From NCBI RefSeq assembly GCF_900215245.1, contig NZ_LT907842.1:3348001-3412000 (forward strand): a DNA stretch of 64,000 bases, given 5' to 3'. The translations under genes and the position numbers were made by a program. This DNA is from Pseudomonas fluorescens (GTDB taxonomy: Bacteria > Pseudomonadota > Gammaproteobacteria > Pseudomonadales > Pseudomonadaceae). This document shows, in pieces, positions 50,950 through 64,000 of this stretch. Positions within the stretch are counted from its first letter, which is position 1, and each line of letters begins with the position of its first letter. Below the pieces are notes generated by a model. That model searched no databases, was not told the DNA's origin, and saw nothing but the letters and a program-made list of their open reading frames with translations.

Positions 50950-52412
50950 TGTCTCTTAGTTTGAACAAGATTTTTGCCCACGCCGGACGCGATCTGCTGA
51001 TTCGCGAGTTGAGCCTGGACAGCCGTAATGTCCGCGCCGGTGACCTGTTCCTGGCGGTGCCGGGCGGCAAGCTCGATGGCCGTGCGCACATCGCTGATGC
51101 CCTGGCGCGCGGTGCGGCTGCGGTTGCTTATGAAGTGGACGGCGCCACTGTGTTGCCGATCACCGATGTGCCGCTGATTCCGGTCAAAGGGCTGGCAGCG
51201 CAGCTGTCGGATATTGCCGGGCGTTTCTATGGCGACCCGAGCCGCCAATTGAACCTGGTGGGCGTGACCGGCACCAACGGCAAGACCAGTGTGACCCAAT
51301 TAGTCGCGCAAGCCCTTGACCAGCTGGGTCAGCATTGCGGCATCGTCGGCACCCTGGGCACGGGTTTTTATGGCGCGCTGCAAAGCGGCCTGCACACCAC
51401 GCCGAACCCGATTGCCGTGCAAGCCACGCTGGCCGACCTGAAAAAGGCCGGTGCCAAGGCGGTGGCCATGGAAGTCTCCTCACACGGCCTGGACCAGGGG
51501 CGTGTGTCTGCCCTGGCGTTTGACGTGGCGGTGATGACCAACCTGTCCCGCGATCATCTCGATTACCACGGCACCATGGAGGCGTACGCCGCCGCCAAGG
51601 CCAAGCTGTTTGCCTGGAATGACCTGAAGTGCCGGGTGGTGAACCTGGATGACGCGTTCGGTCGCCAGCTGGCGGCTGAAGACAGCGAAGCACGCCTGAT
51701 CAGCTACAGCCTGGAGGATTCCAGTGCGTACCTGTATTGCCGTGACGCGCAATTCAATGACGAAGGCGTGCTTGCCACGTTGGTTACGCCGCAGGGCGAG
51801 CACCACTTGCGCAGCGCACTTCTCGGCCGTTTCAACCTGAGCAACGTGCTTGCCGCCATCGGCGCACTGCTCGGTCTGGACTATGCGCTGGATGAAATCC
51901 TGCGCGTGCTGCCAAAACTGGAAGGCCCGGCCGGTCGCATGCAACGTTTGGGTGGCGGCAACCAGCCGCTGGTGGTGGTCGATTACGCCCATACACCGGA
52001 CGCCTTGGAGAAAGTGCTCGAAGCCTTGCGCCCACACGCCAAGGGCAAATTGCTCTGCCTGTTCGGCTGCGGCGGTGATCGCGATCGCGGCAAACGTCCG
52101 TTGATGGCCGAGATCGTCGAGCGTTTGGCCGATGGCGTGCTCGTCACTGATGACAACCCACGCAGCGAAGCCCCGAGCCAGATTTTCGATGACATCCGTG
52201 TCGGCTTTAAAGACGCCTCCAAGGTGAGCTTCGTTGCCGGTCGCGGCGCAGCCATTGCGCAACTGATCGCCAGCGCCAGCGCTGACGATGTCGTGGTGCT
52301 GGCTGGTAAAGGTCACGAGGACTACCAGGAAATCAACGGCGAACGCCATGCCTTCTCCGACCTGGTCGAAGCCGATCACGCCCTGACGGCCTGGGAGGTT
52401 GCCCATGCTTAA
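50949..52412 (+). CDS. murE: UDP-MurNAc-tripeptide synthetase MurE
   Basis: MurE adds meso-diaminopimelate to UDP-MurNAc-L-Ala-D-Glu. The 487-residue Mur ligase has the ATP loop GVTGTNGKTS (about 107-116) and the DNPRSE motif, which specifies meso-DAP over lysine. Length is typical. It overlaps murF by eight bases. Confidence 0.97.
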
Positions 52413-53775
52413 GGCGATGAAGTTCAGCGAACTGACCCAGGCCTTGTCGGCCCGCGTACTGTCGAGCGATTGCAGCTTCGACGGCGTCAGTATCGACAGT
52501 CGCAACATCACGCCGGGGCAACTGTTTGTCGCATTGGCCGGCCCGCGTTTCGATGGTCACGACTACCTGAACGAAGTGGCCGCCAAAGGGGCCGTCGGCG
52601 CCTTGGTACAGCGCGAAGTAGCGGATTCCAGCTTGCCGCAGTTGTTGGTCGCTGACACTCGCCTGGCGTTGGGCCAACTCGGGGCGCTGAACCGCGCCGC
52701 CTTTAATAAGCCGGTTGCCGCCATCACCGGCTCCAGCGGCAAAACCACGGTCAAGGAATTGCTTGCAGGCGTGCTGCGCACGCGCGGGCCGGTCCTCGCT
52801 ACCCGTGGCAACCTGAACAATGATTTCGGCGCTCCGCTGACCCTGCTCGAACTGGCCCCGGAACACACGTCGGCGGTGATCGAACTGGGCGCTTCGCGTA
52901 TCGGCGAAATTGCCTACACCGTGGCGCTGACCAAGCCCCACGTTGCGATCATCAATAACGCCGGTACCGCTCACGTTGGCGAGTTCGGCGGCCCGGAAAA
53001 AATCGTCGAGGCCAAGGGCGAAATCCTGGAGGGCCTCGATGCGTCGGGCACCGCCGTGCTGAACCTCGACGACAAGGCTTTCGAGACCTGGCGTGTACGC
53101 GCCGCCGGTCGCAAGGTCCTGACGTTTGCCGTGCTGAACGCAGCGGCTGATTTCCACGCCTCCCGTATCACCGTCGACGCCCGTGGTTGCCCGTCCTTCA
53201 CCTTGCACACCCCGCAAGGCAGCGAGCACGTGCAGCTGAATCTGCTGGGCAACCATAACGTCGCCAATGCCCTGGCCGCCGCTGCTGCCGCCCATGCCCT
53301 GGGTGTGTCGCTGTTCGGCATCGCCACCGGCCTGGGCGCGGTGCAGCCGGTTAAAGGCCGCACCGTTGCGCAGTTGGCTACCAATGGCATGCGCGTGATT
53401 GATGACACTTACAACGCCAACCAGTCCTCGGTCTGTGCCGCCATTGACCTGCTCAAAGGCTTCGAGGGTCGCAAGGTGTTGGTGCTGGGCGATATCGCCG
53501 AGCTGGGCGATTGGGCCGAACAGTCCCATCGCGAAGTCGGCGCCTACGCCACAGGCAAAGTCGATGCGCTCTACGCCGTCGGCCCGAACATGGCTCACGC
53601 AGTAAACGCCTTCGGTCCCGGCGCGCGGCATTTTGCAACCCAGGCCGAGCTGATCCAGGCGCTGGGCGTTGCTGAACAAGACAAACACACAACCATTTTG
53701 ATCAAGGGATCGCGCAGCGCGGTGATGGAAAACGTCGTCGCGGCCTTGTGTGGCTCAAGTACGGAGAAACATTAA
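52405..53775 (+). CDS. murF: UDP-MurNAc-pentapeptide synthetase MurF
   Basis: MurF ligates D-Ala-D-Ala to the UDP-MurNAc-tripeptide. The ATG at 52405 has GGGAGG six bases upstream within murE and gives 456 residues. The P-loop is [13 protein letters not shown] (about 104-116), followed by [15 protein letters not shown] and [10 protein letters not shown], standard MurF segments. The stop overlaps the mraY ATG by one base (TAATG). Confidence 0.96.
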   Translation: MLKAMKFSELTQALSARVLSSDCSFDGVSIDSRNITPGQLFVALAGPRFDGHDYLNEVAAKGAVGALVQREVADSSLPQLLVADTRLALGQLGALNRAAFNKPVAAITGSSGKTTVKELLAGVLRTRGPVLATRGNLNNDFGAPLTLLELAPEHTSAVIELGASRIGEIAYTVALTKPHVAIINNAGTAHVGEFGGPEKIVEAKGEILEGLDASGTAVLNLDDKAFETWRVRAAGRKVLTFAVLNAAADFHASRITVDARGCPSFTLHTPQGSEHVQLNLLGNHNVANALAAAAAAHALGVSLFGIATGLGAVQPVKGRTVAQLATNGMRVIDDTYNANQSSVCAAIDLLKGFEGRKVLVLGDIAELGDWAEQSHREVGAYATGKVDALYAVGPNMAHAVNAFGPGARHFATQAELIQALGVAEQDKHTTILIKGSRSAVMENVVAALCGSSTEKH

Positions 53776-54857
53776 TGCTGCTGCTGCTGGCTGAGTATCT
53801 GCAACAGTTCCACAAAGGCTTCGCGGTCTTTCAGTACCTGACCCTGCGCGGGATTCTGGGTGTGCTGACCGCGCTGTCTCTGTCGCTGTTCCTGGGGCCG
53901 TGGATGATCCGCACCCTGCAGAGCCTGCAAATTGGTCAATCGGTTCGCAATGACGGCCCGCAGTCGCACCTGTCCAAGTCCGGCACCCCGACCATGGGCG
54001 GCGCGCTGATCCTGTCGTCCATCGGCATCAGCACCTTGCTGTGGGCCGACCTGCATAATCGCTACGTGTGGGTCGTGCTGCTGGTGACCCTGCTGTTCGG
54101 CGCCATCGGCTGGGTCGATGACTACCGCAAAGTGATCGAAAAGAACTCCAAGGGCCTGCCGAGCCGCTGGAAATATTTCTGGCAGTCGGTGTTCGGCCTT
54201 GCGGCGGCGATCTTCCTTTACACCACTGCGCCGAGCGCCGTGGAAACCACCTTGATCATCCCGATGCTCAAGGATGCGAGCATTCCACTGGGCATTGGCT
54301 TCGTGGTGCTGACCTACTTCGTCATCGTCGGCTCCAGCAACGCCGTGAACCTGACTGATGGCCTCGACGGCCTGGCGATCATGCCGACGGTGATGGTGGG
54401 CGGCGCGCTCGGCATCTTCTGCTACCTGTCGGGTAACGTGAAGTTCGCTGAATACCTGCTGATCCCTTATGTGCCGGGCGCAGGTGAGTTGATCGTGTTC
54501 TGCGGCGCGCTGATCGGTGCCGGCCTGGGCTTCCTGTGGTTCAACACCTATCCCGCACAAGTCTTCATGGGTGACGTCGGCGCGCTCGCGCTGGGCGCAG
54601 CCTTGGGCACCATCGCCGTGATCGTACGCCAGGAAATCGTGCTGTTCATCATGGGCGGTGTGTTCGTGATGGAAACCCTGTCGGTGGTCATCCAGGTGGC
54701 CTCCTTCAAATTGACCGGGCGCCGCGTGTTCCGCATGGCGCCGATTCACCACCACTTTGAACTCAAGGGCTGGCCCGAGCCGCGTGTGATTGTCCGTTTC
54801 TGGATCATCACCGTGATTCTGGTACTGGTCGGCCTTGCCACCCTGAAACTGAGGTAG
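53775..54857 (+). CDS. mraY: Phospho-MurNAc-pentapeptide transferase MraY
   Basis: MraY transfers phospho-MurNAc-pentapeptide to undecaprenyl phosphate, giving lipid I at the inner membrane. The 360-residue protein has ten hydrophobic helices and catalytic motifs [18 protein letters not shown] and [10 protein letters not shown], plus the [13 protein letters not shown] histidine loop. It starts at 53775 on the murF stop; six bases separate it from murD. Confidence 0.97.
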   Translation: MLLLLAEYLQQFHKGFAVFQYLTLRGILGVLTALSLSLFLGPWMIRTLQSLQIGQSVRNDGPQSHLSKSGTPTMGGALILSSIGISTLLWADLHNRYVWVVLLVTLLFGAIGWVDDYRKVIEKNSKGLPSRWKYFWQSVFGLAAAIFLYTTAPSAVETTLIIPMLKDASIPLGIGFVVLTYFVIVGSSNAVNLTDGLDGLAIMPTVMVGGALGIFCYLSGNVKFAEYLLIPYVPGAGELIVFCGALIGAGLGFLWFNTYPAQVFMGDVGALALGAALGTIAVIVRQEIVLFIMGGVFVMETLSVVIQVASFKLTGRRVFRMAPIHHHFELKGWPEPRVIVRFWIITVILVLVGLATLKLR

Positions 54858-54863
54858 AAACGA

Positions 54864-56210
54864 GTGTCCCTGATCGCTTCAGACCACTTCCGCATCGTTG
54901 TCGGCCTCGGCAAGAGCGGCATGTCCCTGGTTCGCTTCCTCGCGAACCGGGGCACGTCGTTTGCCGTGGCCGACACGCGGGAAAATCCACCGGAGCTGGT
55001 CACGCTGCGCCGTGACTACCCGCACGTGGAAGTGCGTTGTGGCGAGCTGGATGTCGAGTTTCTGTGCCGCGCCGATGAGCTCTACGTGAGCCCCGGCCTG
55101 GCCCTGGCGACACCGGCCCTGCAAGCGGCAGCGGCGCGTGGCGTGAAGCTGTCCGGCGACATCGACCTGTTCGCACGTAACGCCAAGGCGCCGATTGTGG
55201 CCATCAGCGGTTCCAACGCAAAAAGCACGGTGACCACCCTGGTCGGCGAGATGGCGGTTGCGGCCGGCAAGCGCGTGGCCGTGGGCGGCAACCTCGGCAC
55301 GCCGGCGCTGGACCTGCTCAGCGACGACGTCGAGCTGTACGTGATGGAGCTGTCGAGCTTCCAGCTGGAAACCACGCACGACCTGGGTGCCGAAGTGGCC
55401 ACCGTGCTGAACGTCAGCGAAGACCACATGGACCGTTACAGCGGCCTGCCGGCGTACCACCTGGCCAAGCACCGGATCTTCCGGGGTGCCCGGCAAGTGG
55501 TGGTCAACCGCCAGGATGCCCTGAGCCGTCCGCTGATGGGCGAGGGCCTGCCATGCTGGACCTTCGGTCTCGGCAAACCCGACTTCAAGGCATTCGGCAT
55601 TCGTGAAGAGAACGGCGAGAAGTACCTGGCCTTCGAATTCCAGAACCTGATGCCGGTGCGCGAACTGAAAATCCGTGGTGCGCATAACCAGGCCAATGCC
55701 CTCGCCGCCCTGGCGCTGGGCCATGCTGTGGGCCTGCCGTTTGATGCCATGTTGTCCAGCCTGCGTACGTTCGCCGGCCTTGAGCACCGCTGCCAGTGGG
55801 TGCGCGACCTCAATGGCGTCAGCTATTACAACGATTCCAAGGCCACCAACGTCGGTGCGGCCCTGGCTGCCATCGAAGGCCTCGGTGCCGACATCGAAGG
55901 CAAGCTCGTGCTGATCGCCGGTGGCGATGGCAAGGGTGCCGACTTCAAGGACCTTAAAGGGCCGGTGGCTGCGCATTGTCGCGCCGTGGTGCTGATGGGC
56001 CGTGATGCCGACCTGATCGCCGCCGCCTTGGGTGACGCTGTGCCGCAAGTGCGCGCCACGTCCCTGGACGACGCCATTACCCAGTGCCAAGCCCTGGCCC
56101 AGCCGGGTGATGCCGTGCTGCTGTCGCCGGCGTGCGCCAGCTTCGACATGTTCAAGAACTACGAAGAGCGCGGCCAGCTGTTCGCCCGCGGCGTGGAGGC
56201 CTTGGCATGA
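54864..56210 (+). CDS. murD: UDP-MurNAc-L-Ala:D-Glu ligase MurD
   Basis: MurD adds D-glutamate to UDP-MurNAc-L-Ala. The 448-residue Mur ligase has an N-terminal Rossmann-like domain (VVGLGKSGMS), the ATP loop GSNAKSTVT (the more common form is GTNGKST) and YNDSKATN. The start is GTG at 54864. Its stop overlaps the ftsW ATG (ATGA). Confidence 0.96.
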   Translation: MSLIASDHFRIVVGLGKSGMSLVRFLANRGTSFAVADTRENPPELVTLRRDYPHVEVRCGELDVEFLCRADELYVSPGLALATPALQAAAARGVKLSGDIDLFARNAKAPIVAISGSNAKSTVTTLVGEMAVAAGKRVAVGGNLGTPALDLLSDDVELYVMELSSFQLETTHDLGAEVATVLNVSEDHMDRYSGLPAYHLAKHRIFRGARQVVVNRQDALSRPLMGEGLPCWTFGLGKPDFKAFGIREENGEKYLAFEFQNLMPVRELKIRGAHNQANALAALALGHAVGLPFDAMLSSLRTFAGLEHRCQWVRDLNGVSYYNDSKATNVGAALAAIEGLGADIEGKLVLIAGGDGKGADFKDLKGPVAAHCRAVVLMGRDADLIAAALGDAVPQVRATSLDDAITQCQALAQPGDAVLLSPACASFDMFKNYEERGQLFARGVEALA

Positions 56211-57424
56211 ATTTCAGAAATATCATCAAGCCGTACCCGTCGCCGATCATCACCGGGCGTGGTATCGACCTCGACTTCCCGATGCTTGCCGGTTGCCTCG
56301 CGCTGCTGGGCCTGGGCCTGGTGATGATTACGTCAGCGTCCTCCGAAGTGGCCGCCGTGCAGTCGGGCAACACCCTGTACATGATGATCCGCCACCTGGT
56401 GTACCTGGTGATTGGTCTGGGCGCGTGCATCGTCACCATGATGATTCCGATTGCCACCTGGCAGCGCCTGGGTTGGCTGATGCTGATCGGTGCGTTTGGT
56501 TTGCTGGTCATGGTGATCCTCCCCGGCATCGGCCGCGAGGTGAACGGTTCGATGCGCTGGATCGGTTTCGGTGCGTTCAACGTGCAGCCGTCGGAAATCG
56601 CCAAGGTTTTCGTGGTGATCTACCTCGCGGGTTATTTGGTCCGCCGTCAGAAAGAAGTGCGCGAAAGCTGGATGGGCTTCTTCAAGCCGTTCATCGTGCT
56701 GCTGCCCATGGCCGGCCTGTTGCTGATGGAGCCTGACTTCGGTGCCACCGTGGTGATGATGGGCGCCGCCGCAGCGATGCTGTTCCTTGGGGGCGTTGGC
56801 CTGTTCCGTTTCACCTTGATGGTGGTGCTGGCCGTGGCCGCAGTGACCGTTCTGGTGCAGGCGCAACCCTACCGGATGGCCCGTCTGATTACCTTTACCG
56901 ACCCCTGGTCCGACCAGTTCGGCTCCGGTTACCAGTTGACCCAGGCGTTGATCGCCTTCGGTCGCGGCGAGTGGCTGGGCGTGGGCCTGGGCAACAGCGT
57001 GCAGAAGCAGTTCTACCTGCCGGAAGCGCACACCGACTTCGTGTTCTCGGTACTCGCCGAAGAGCTCGGGGTGGTCGGTTCGCTGTGCACTGTCGCGCTG
57101 TTCGTGTTCGTGTGTGTACGCGGCATGTACATCGGCTTGTGGGCCGAGAAGGCCAAACAGTATTTCGCCGCGTATGTGGCCTACGGCTTGTCGTTCCTGT
57201 GGATCGGCCAGTTCCTGATCAACATCGGTGTGAACGTTGGCCTGCTGCCGACCAAGGGCCTGACCTTGCCGTTTCTCAGTTATGGCGGCAGTTCGTTGGT
57301 GATTTGCTGCGCGTGCCTCGGGTTATTGCTGCGCATCGAGTGGGAGAGTCGAACCCACCTGGGCAGCGAAGAGATGGAATTCAGCGAGAGCGATTTTGCC
57401 GAGGAGCCGACCCATGGGCGCTAA
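56207..57424 (+). CDS. ftsW: Septal peptidoglycan polymerase FtsW
   Basis: FtsW is the SEDS-family glycosyltransferase that polymerises lipid II at the septum with FtsI. The 405-residue protein has ten hydrophobic helices, the NVQPSEIAKVF motif, the catalytic-loop region SDQFGSGYQLTQALIAFGRG and the C-terminal LPTKGLTLPFLSYGGSSL. The N-terminal 20 residues are cytoplasmic. It overlaps murD and murG slightly. Confidence 0.96.
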   Translation: MNFRNIIKPYPSPIITGRGIDLDFPMLAGCLALLGLGLVMITSASSEVAAVQSGNTLYMMIRHLVYLVIGLGACIVTMMIPIATWQRLGWLMLIGAFGLLVMVILPGIGREVNGSMRWIGFGAFNVQPSEIAKVFVVIYLAGYLVRRQKEVRESWMGFFKPFIVLLPMAGLLLMEPDFGATVVMMGAAAAMLFLGGVGLFRFTLMVVLAVAAVTVLVQAQPYRMARLITFTDPWSDQFGSGYQLTQALIAFGRGEWLGVGLGNSVQKQFYLPEAHTDFVFSVLAEELGVVGSLCTVALFVFVCVRGMYIGLWAEKAKQYFAAYVAYGLSFLWIGQFLINIGVNVGLLPTKGLTLPFLSYGGSSLVICCACLGLLLRIEWESRTHLGSEEMEFSESDFAEEPTHGR

Positions 57425-58476
57425 TGTGCTGATCATGGCGGGCGGCACCGGGGGCCATGTGTTCCCGGCCCTGGCTTGCGCGCGGGAATTCCAGAACCGT
57501 GGCTACACCGTGCATTGGCTCGGTACGCCGCGCGGCATTGAAAATGAATTGGTGCCGAATGCCGGCTTGGCGCTGCATTTGATCAACGTCACCGGCCTGC
57601 GCGGCAAGGGCAAGCTGTCCCTGCTCAAGGCGCCGTTCGTGTTGCTCAAGGCTGTCTGGCAGGCGCGCAAAATTATTCGTGAATTGAAACCGGTCTGTGT
57701 GCTGGGTTTTGGCGGTTATGTGACTGGCCCTGGCGGTGTCGCCGCCAAGCTCGCCGGTGTGCCGGTGATTGTGCACGAACAAAACGCCGTCGCCGGGACC
57801 GCGAACCGTTTGCTGGTGCCGTTGGCCGCGCGAGTGTGTGAGGCCTTCCCGAAAACCTTTGCGGCCTCGGACAAGCTTCGCACCACCGGCAACCCGGTGC
57901 GTACCGAGCTGTTCATGGACATTGCCCGCCAGCCATTGGCCGGGCGCAAGGCGAACTTACTGATCCTTGGCGGAAGCCTGGGCGCCGAGCCGCTGAACAA
58001 ACTGTTGCCTGAAGCGCTGGCGCAACTCCCCGTGCAATCGCGCCCGGAGATCTTCCACCAGGCTGGCAAGCACCACGATGAAATCACCGCCACCCGCTAT
58101 CGCGAGGCCGGTGTCGAGGCGAATGTACAGCCCTTCATCAAAGACATGGCCCACGCCTATGGCTGGGCCGACCTGGTGGTCTGTCGCGCAGGCGCGCTGA
58201 CCGTCAGTGAACTGGCTGCGGCCGGTCTGCCGTCCTTGCTGGTGCCTTTGCCCCATGCCATCGACGATCACCAGACCCGCAACGCCGAATATTTGGCCGG
58301 GGAGGGCGCTGCCTTCCTGCTGCCGCAAAGAACGACTGGCGCCGCCGATTTGGCCGCACGCCTGACCGAGGTTTTGATGCAACCGGAACGACTCAACAGC
58401 ATGGCGAGCACCGCAAGCCGCCTGGCTAAACCTGACGCAACCCGCACCGTGGTCGATATCTGCCTGGAGGTGGCCC

Positions 58477-58484
<8 letters not shown>
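57414..58484 (+). CDS. murG: Lipid II synthase MurG
   Basis: MurG transfers GlcNAc from UDP-GlcNAc to lipid I on the cytoplasmic face. The 356-residue GT-B enzyme begins [17 protein letters not shown], with the G-loops GTGGH and [11 protein letters not shown]-terminal UDP-binding segment [20 protein letters not shown] follows. It starts within the ftsW end (11-base overlap) and overlaps murC by eight bases. Confidence 0.96.
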
Positions 58485-60875
<2,391 letters not shown>

Positions 60876-60879
60876 GCAC

Positions 60880-61749
60880 ATGAACGGCGCATCGCTTCGT
60901 CATCAGCCCCCACAAGTCCCCGGCCGCAAGCCGGTGCCGCGGGGTGCCAGCCGGATGGTGGCTAAGGAACCGATGTCGGCGCGCCTGCCGAAAGCCAACT
61001 TTGGTTTTATCAAAGCGCTGTTCTGGCCGGTGCTGCTGGTGGCGTTGGGCTTCGGCACTTACGAGGGCGCTCAGCGTCTGTTGCCGTATGCCGACCGGCC
61101 GATCACCAAGATCAGCGTGCAGGGCGACTTGAGCTACATCAGCCAGCAGGCGGTACAGCAGCGCATCGGCCCGTACCTGGCGGCGAGCTTCTTCACCATC
61201 GACCTGGCCGGTATGCGCTCGGAGTTGGAGCAGATGCCATGGATCGCGCATGCCGAAGTCCGCCGCGTATGGCCGGACCAGGTGACGATCCGCCTGGAAG
61301 AGCAATTGCCTGTTGCCCGTTGGGGCGATGGCGCACTGTTGAACAACCAGGGTCAGGCGTTTACCCCGCGTGAACTGGCCAACTACGAGCACCTGCCGCA
61401 GTTGTTCGGGCCGCAGCGGGCGCAACAGCAAGTGATGCAGCAGTACCAGGCCTTGAGCCAGATGCTGCGGCCACTGGGCTTCTCCATCGCACGCCTGGAA
61501 TTGCGTGAGCGGGGCAGCTGGTTTTTGACCACCGGTGCAGGCAGTTCCGGCCCCGGTATCGAGTTGTTGCTGGGACGCGACCGCTTGGTGGAAAAGATGC
61601 GCCGCTTTATTGCCATCTATGACAAGACCTTGAAAGAACAGATTACGAACATTGCGAGCGTCGACCTGCGTTACGCCAACGGCCTGGCCGTCGGCTGGCG
61701 TGAACCGGCTGCGCCGACGACAGCCAAACCCGCTGTCGCGAAGAATTAA
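60880..61749 (+). CDS. ftsQ: Cell division protein FtsQ
   Basis: FtsQ is a bitopic divisome scaffold that recruits FtsLB and FtsWI. From the ATG at 60880 the 289-residue protein has a long basic cytoplasmic tail, one membrane helix (about 42-60), a POTRA domain (about 70-140, [20 protein letters not shown]) and a beta domain with LPQLFGPQ. Five bases separate it from ddlB. Confidence 0.95.
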   Translation: MNGASLRHQPPQVPGRKPVPRGASRMVAKEPMSARLPKANFGFIKALFWPVLLVALGFGTYEGAQRLLPYADRPITKISVQGDLSYISQQAVQQRIGPYLAASFFTIDLAGMRSELEQMPWIAHAEVRRVWPDQVTIRLEEQLPVARWGDGALLNNQGQAFTPRELANYEHLPQLFGPQRAQQQVMQQYQALSQMLRPLGFSIARLELRERGSWFLTTGAGSSGPGIELLLGRDRLVEKMRRFIAIYDKTLKEQITNIASVDLRYANGLAVGWREPAAPTTAKPAVAKN

Positions 61750-61764
61750 GAAGAGGCAGGACCC

Positions 61765-63027
61765 ATGGCAAACGTGCAAAGCGGCAAAATGATCGTCGGT
61801 CTCGATATCGGCACCTCCAAAGTGGTGGCGCTGGTGGGCGAGGTCGGGGAAGACGGCGTTATCGAAATCGTCGGTATTGGCACGCATCCGTCCCGGGGCC
61901 TGAAGAAGGGCGTGGTGGTGAACATCGAGTCCACCGTGCAATCGATCCAGCGCGCCATCGAAGAAGCGCAGCTGATGGCCGGTTGCCGGATCCACTCGGC
62001 GTTCGTCGGCGTAGCCGGCAACCACATTCGCAGCCTGAACTCCCACGGCATCGTGGCGATTCGCGACCGCGAAGTCAGCGCGGCCGACCTTGAGCGCGTA
62101 CTCGACGCCGCCCAGGCCGTGGCGATTCCGGCCGACCAGCGTGTGCTGCACACACTGCCGCAGGACTACGTGATCGACAACCAGGAAGGCGTTCGTGAGC
62201 CTCTGGGCATGTCGGGCGTGCGCCTGGAAGCCAAGGTTCACGTGGTGACCTGTGCCGTCAATGCCGCACAGAACATTGAAAAATGCGTGCGCCGCTGCGG
62301 CCTGGAAATCGACGACATCATTCTCGAGCAACTGGCTTCGGCCTACTCGGTACTGACCGACGACGAAAAAGAACTGGGCGTGTGCCTGGTGGACATCGGC
62401 GGCGGCACCACCGACATCGCGATTTTCACCGAGGGTGCGATCCGTCACACCGCCGTGATCCCGATTGCCGGTGACCAGGTCACCAACGACATCGCGATGG
62501 CGTTGCGCACGCCGACCCAGTACGCCGAAGAAATCAAGATCCGTTACGCCTGCGCCCTGGCCAAGCTGGCCGGTGCCGGTGAAACCATCAAGGTGCCAAG
62601 CGTTGGCGACCGTCCACCGCGCGAGCTGTCGCGTCAGGCCCTGGCCGAAGTGGTCGAGCCACGTTACGACGAGCTGTTCACCCTGATCCAGGCTGAACTG
62701 CGCCGCAGCGGCTACGAAGATTTGATCCCGGCCGGCATCGTGCTGACCGGTGGCACCTCGAAGATGGAAGGCGCGGTCGAACTGGCCGAGGAAATCTTCC
62801 ACATGCCTGTGCGCCTGGGCGTGCCCCATGGCGTCAAAGGCCTGGGCGACGTGGTGCGCAACCCGATTTATTCCACCGGTGTGGGCTTGCTGTTGTACGG
62901 GCTGCAAAAGCAGACCGACGGCATTTCCCTGTCGGGCCCGAGCATCCGTGACAGCTACCGCAGCGACGACGAGGCCAAAGCGCCGTTGTTCGAGCGGTTG
63001 CAGGCTTGGGTAAAAGGCAATTTCTAA
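61765..63027 (+). CDS. ftsA: Cell division protein FtsA
   Basis: FtsA is the actin-like ATPase that tethers FtsZ filaments to the membrane. The 420-residue protein has phosphate-1 motif GLDIGTSKVVALVGE, phosphate-2 LVDIGGGTTDIAIF and adenosine motif IVLTGGTSKMEG. It ends in an amphipathic membrane-targeting helix (FERLQAWVKGNF). It begins 15 bases after ftsQ. Confidence 0.97.
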   Translation: MANVQSGKMIVGLDIGTSKVVALVGEVGEDGVIEIVGIGTHPSRGLKKGVVVNIESTVQSIQRAIEEAQLMAGCRIHSAFVGVAGNHIRSLNSHGIVAIRDREVSAADLERVLDAAQAVAIPADQRVLHTLPQDYVIDNQEGVREPLGMSGVRLEAKVHVVTCAVNAAQNIEKCVRRCGLEIDDIILEQLASAYSVLTDDEKELGVCLVDIGGGTTDIAIFTEGAIRHTAVIPIAGDQVTNDIAMALRTPTQYAEEIKIRYACALAKLAGAGETIKVPSVGDRPPRELSRQALAEVVEPRYDELFTLIQAELRRSGYEDLIPAGIVLTGGTSKMEGAVELAEEIFHMPVRLGVPHGVKGLGDVVRNPIYSTGVGLLLYGLQKQTDGISLSGPSIRDSYRSDDEAKAPLFERLQAWVKGNF

Positions 63028-63114
63028 AGATTTACCGCGACACCGTCACACCGTTGTAGAAGCACGCAATAAGCAGTAGGCGAAAAAACTAGAGAAAACG
63101 AAAGGAGAGGGAAC

Positions 63115-64000
63115 ATGTTCGAACTCGTAGACAACATCCCCGCTAGCCCGGTTATCAAAGTAATCGGTGTCGGCGGTGGCGGCGGCAACGCTGTCAACCA
63201 TATGGTCAAGAGCAACATTGAAGGCGTTGAATTCATCTGCGCCAACACTGATGCCCAGGCGCTGAAAAGCATCGGCGCGCGGACCATCCTGCAATTGGGC
63301 ACAGCCGTGACCAAAGGCCTTGGCGCTGGCGCCAACCCGGAAGTCGGCCGTCAAGCCGCCCTGGAAGACCGCGAGCGTATTGCTGAAGTGCTGCAAGGCA
63401 CCAACATGGTGTTCATCACCACCGGCATGGGCGGCGGTACCGGTACCGGTGCAGCGCCAATCATTGCCGAAGTGGCCAAGGAAATGGGCATCCTGACGGT
63501 CGCTGTGGTGACCCGTCCGTTCCCGTTCGAAGGTCGCAAGCGCATGCAGATCGCCGACGAAGGCATCCGTCTGCTCTCTGAAAGCGTCGACTCGTTGATC
63601 ACCATTCCCAACGAGAAGCTGCTGACCATCCTGGGCAAGGACGCAAGCCTGCTGTCCGCATTTGCCAAGGCTGACGATGTGCTGGCCGGTGCCGTTCGCG
63701 GTATCTCCGACATCATCAAGCGTCCAGGCATGATCAACGTCGACTTTGCCGACGTACGTACGGTCATGAGCGAAATGGGCATGGCGATGATGGGCACTGG
63801 CTGCGCCAGCGGTCCGAACCGTGCACGTGAAGCCACTGAAGCGGCCATCCGCAACCCGTTGCTGGAAGACGTGAACCTGCAAGGCGCACGCGGCATCCTG
63901 GTGAACATCACCGCCGGTCCTGACCTGTCCCTGGGTGAGTACTCCGACGTGGGTAGCATCATCGAAGCCTTCGCTTCCGAGCACGCGATGGTCAAAGTCG
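63115..64000 (+). CDS. ftsZ: Cell division protein FtsZ (cut by window end)
   Basis: FtsZ is the tubulin-like GTPase that forms the division ring. The visible 295 residues include the nucleotide-binding [13 protein letters not shown], the tubulin signature [10 protein letters not shown] (about 107-116) and the T7 synergy loop [18 protein letters not shown] precedes the ATG. The C-terminal linker and conserved tail lie beyond the window edge. The 87-bp ftsA-ftsZ gap is room for an internal promoter. Confidence 0.98.
   Translation, partial: MFELVDNIPASPVIKVIGVGGGGGNAVNHMVKSNIEGVEFICANTDAQALKSIGARTILQLGTAVTKGLGAGANPEVGRQAALEDRERIAEVLQGTNMVFITTGMGGGTGTGAAPIIAEVAKEMGILTVAVVTRPFPFEGRKRMQIADEGIRLLSESVDSLITIPNEKLLTILGKDASLLSAFAKADDVLAGAVRGISDIIKRPGMINVDFADVRTVMSEMGMAMMGTGCASGPNRAREATEAAIRNPLLEDVNLQGARGILVNITAGPDLSLGEYSDVGSIIEAFASEHAMVKV

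Overview
The window looks like chromosome from a fluorescent-group Pseudomonas. The evidence is GC-rich coding sequence, the order lptB-lptA-lptC-kdsC-kdsD | mlaFEDCB-ibaG-murA-hisG-hisD-hisC, a PA4642-family gene beside mqo, the complete mra/dcw division cluster next to rnpB, and several GTGGGAG-type REP doublets (REPINs) typical of this group. No rRNA, tRNA, CRISPR array, prophage or transposase gene was seen. Species assignment is inference.

Layout. (1) 1-3438, minus strand: LPS transport and Kdo synthesis (lptB, lptA, lptC, kdsC, kdsD), reading towards the left edge. (2) 3738-6775, plus strand: the Mla phospholipid-transport operon mlaFEDCB, closed by a terminator. (3) 6890-11976: ibaG, murA and a histidine block hisG, hisD, hisC; the hisG-hisD gap holds a 255-bp element of nested inverted repeats. 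(4) 12102-15210: pyrimidine and purine salvage (uraA, upp, divergent hpt) plus a WbuC-like cupin. (5) 15246-23675: small or poorly known genes, including a periplasmic protein, a PA4642-family protein, mqo, a YajG-like lipoprotein, several short orphan proteins, an acyltransferase, a CPXCG zinc-ribbon-like protein, a DUF2007 protein, an HMCES/YedK-family protein with altered catalytic residues and an M48 lipoprotein protease. (6) 23802-27358: a GDT1-family manganese exporter behind a yybP-ykoY riboswitch, rsmC, a D-2-hydroxyacid dehydrogenase and a LysE/RhtB exporter. (7) 27359-28605: a gene-free palindromic island of two inverted ~320-bp repeats around two REPINs. (8) 28606-36870: an AlkK-like acyl-CoA ligase, a DUF1302 outer-membrane protein, a DUF1329 protein and a MalT-type LuxR regulator. 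(9) 36873-40309, minus strand: a Pqi-type MCE transport operon whose PqiA is split into two genes. (10) 40474-45631: MBL hydrolase, OmpA-like lipoprotein, then on the minus strand lpoA, yraN, SIS isomerase and BON lipoprotein (E. coli yraM-N-P order). (11) 45841-64000: rsmI, rnpB and the division/murein cluster mraZ-rsmH-ftsL-ftsI-murE-murF-mraY-murD-ftsW-murG-murC-ddlB-ftsQ-ftsA-ftsZ, with ftsZ cut by the window end.

The dominant theme is the cell envelope: LPS, phospholipid traffic (two MCE systems), murein synthesis, division and outer-membrane lipoproteins. Most of the window is conserved core genome. The parts that deserve attention are the nested-repeat element between hisG and hisD, the acyl-CoA ligase/DUF1302/DUF1329/LuxR neighbourhood, the atypical YedK-like protein, the riboswitch expression platform and the palindromic island. 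I did not find a clearly new multi-gene defence or mobile system.
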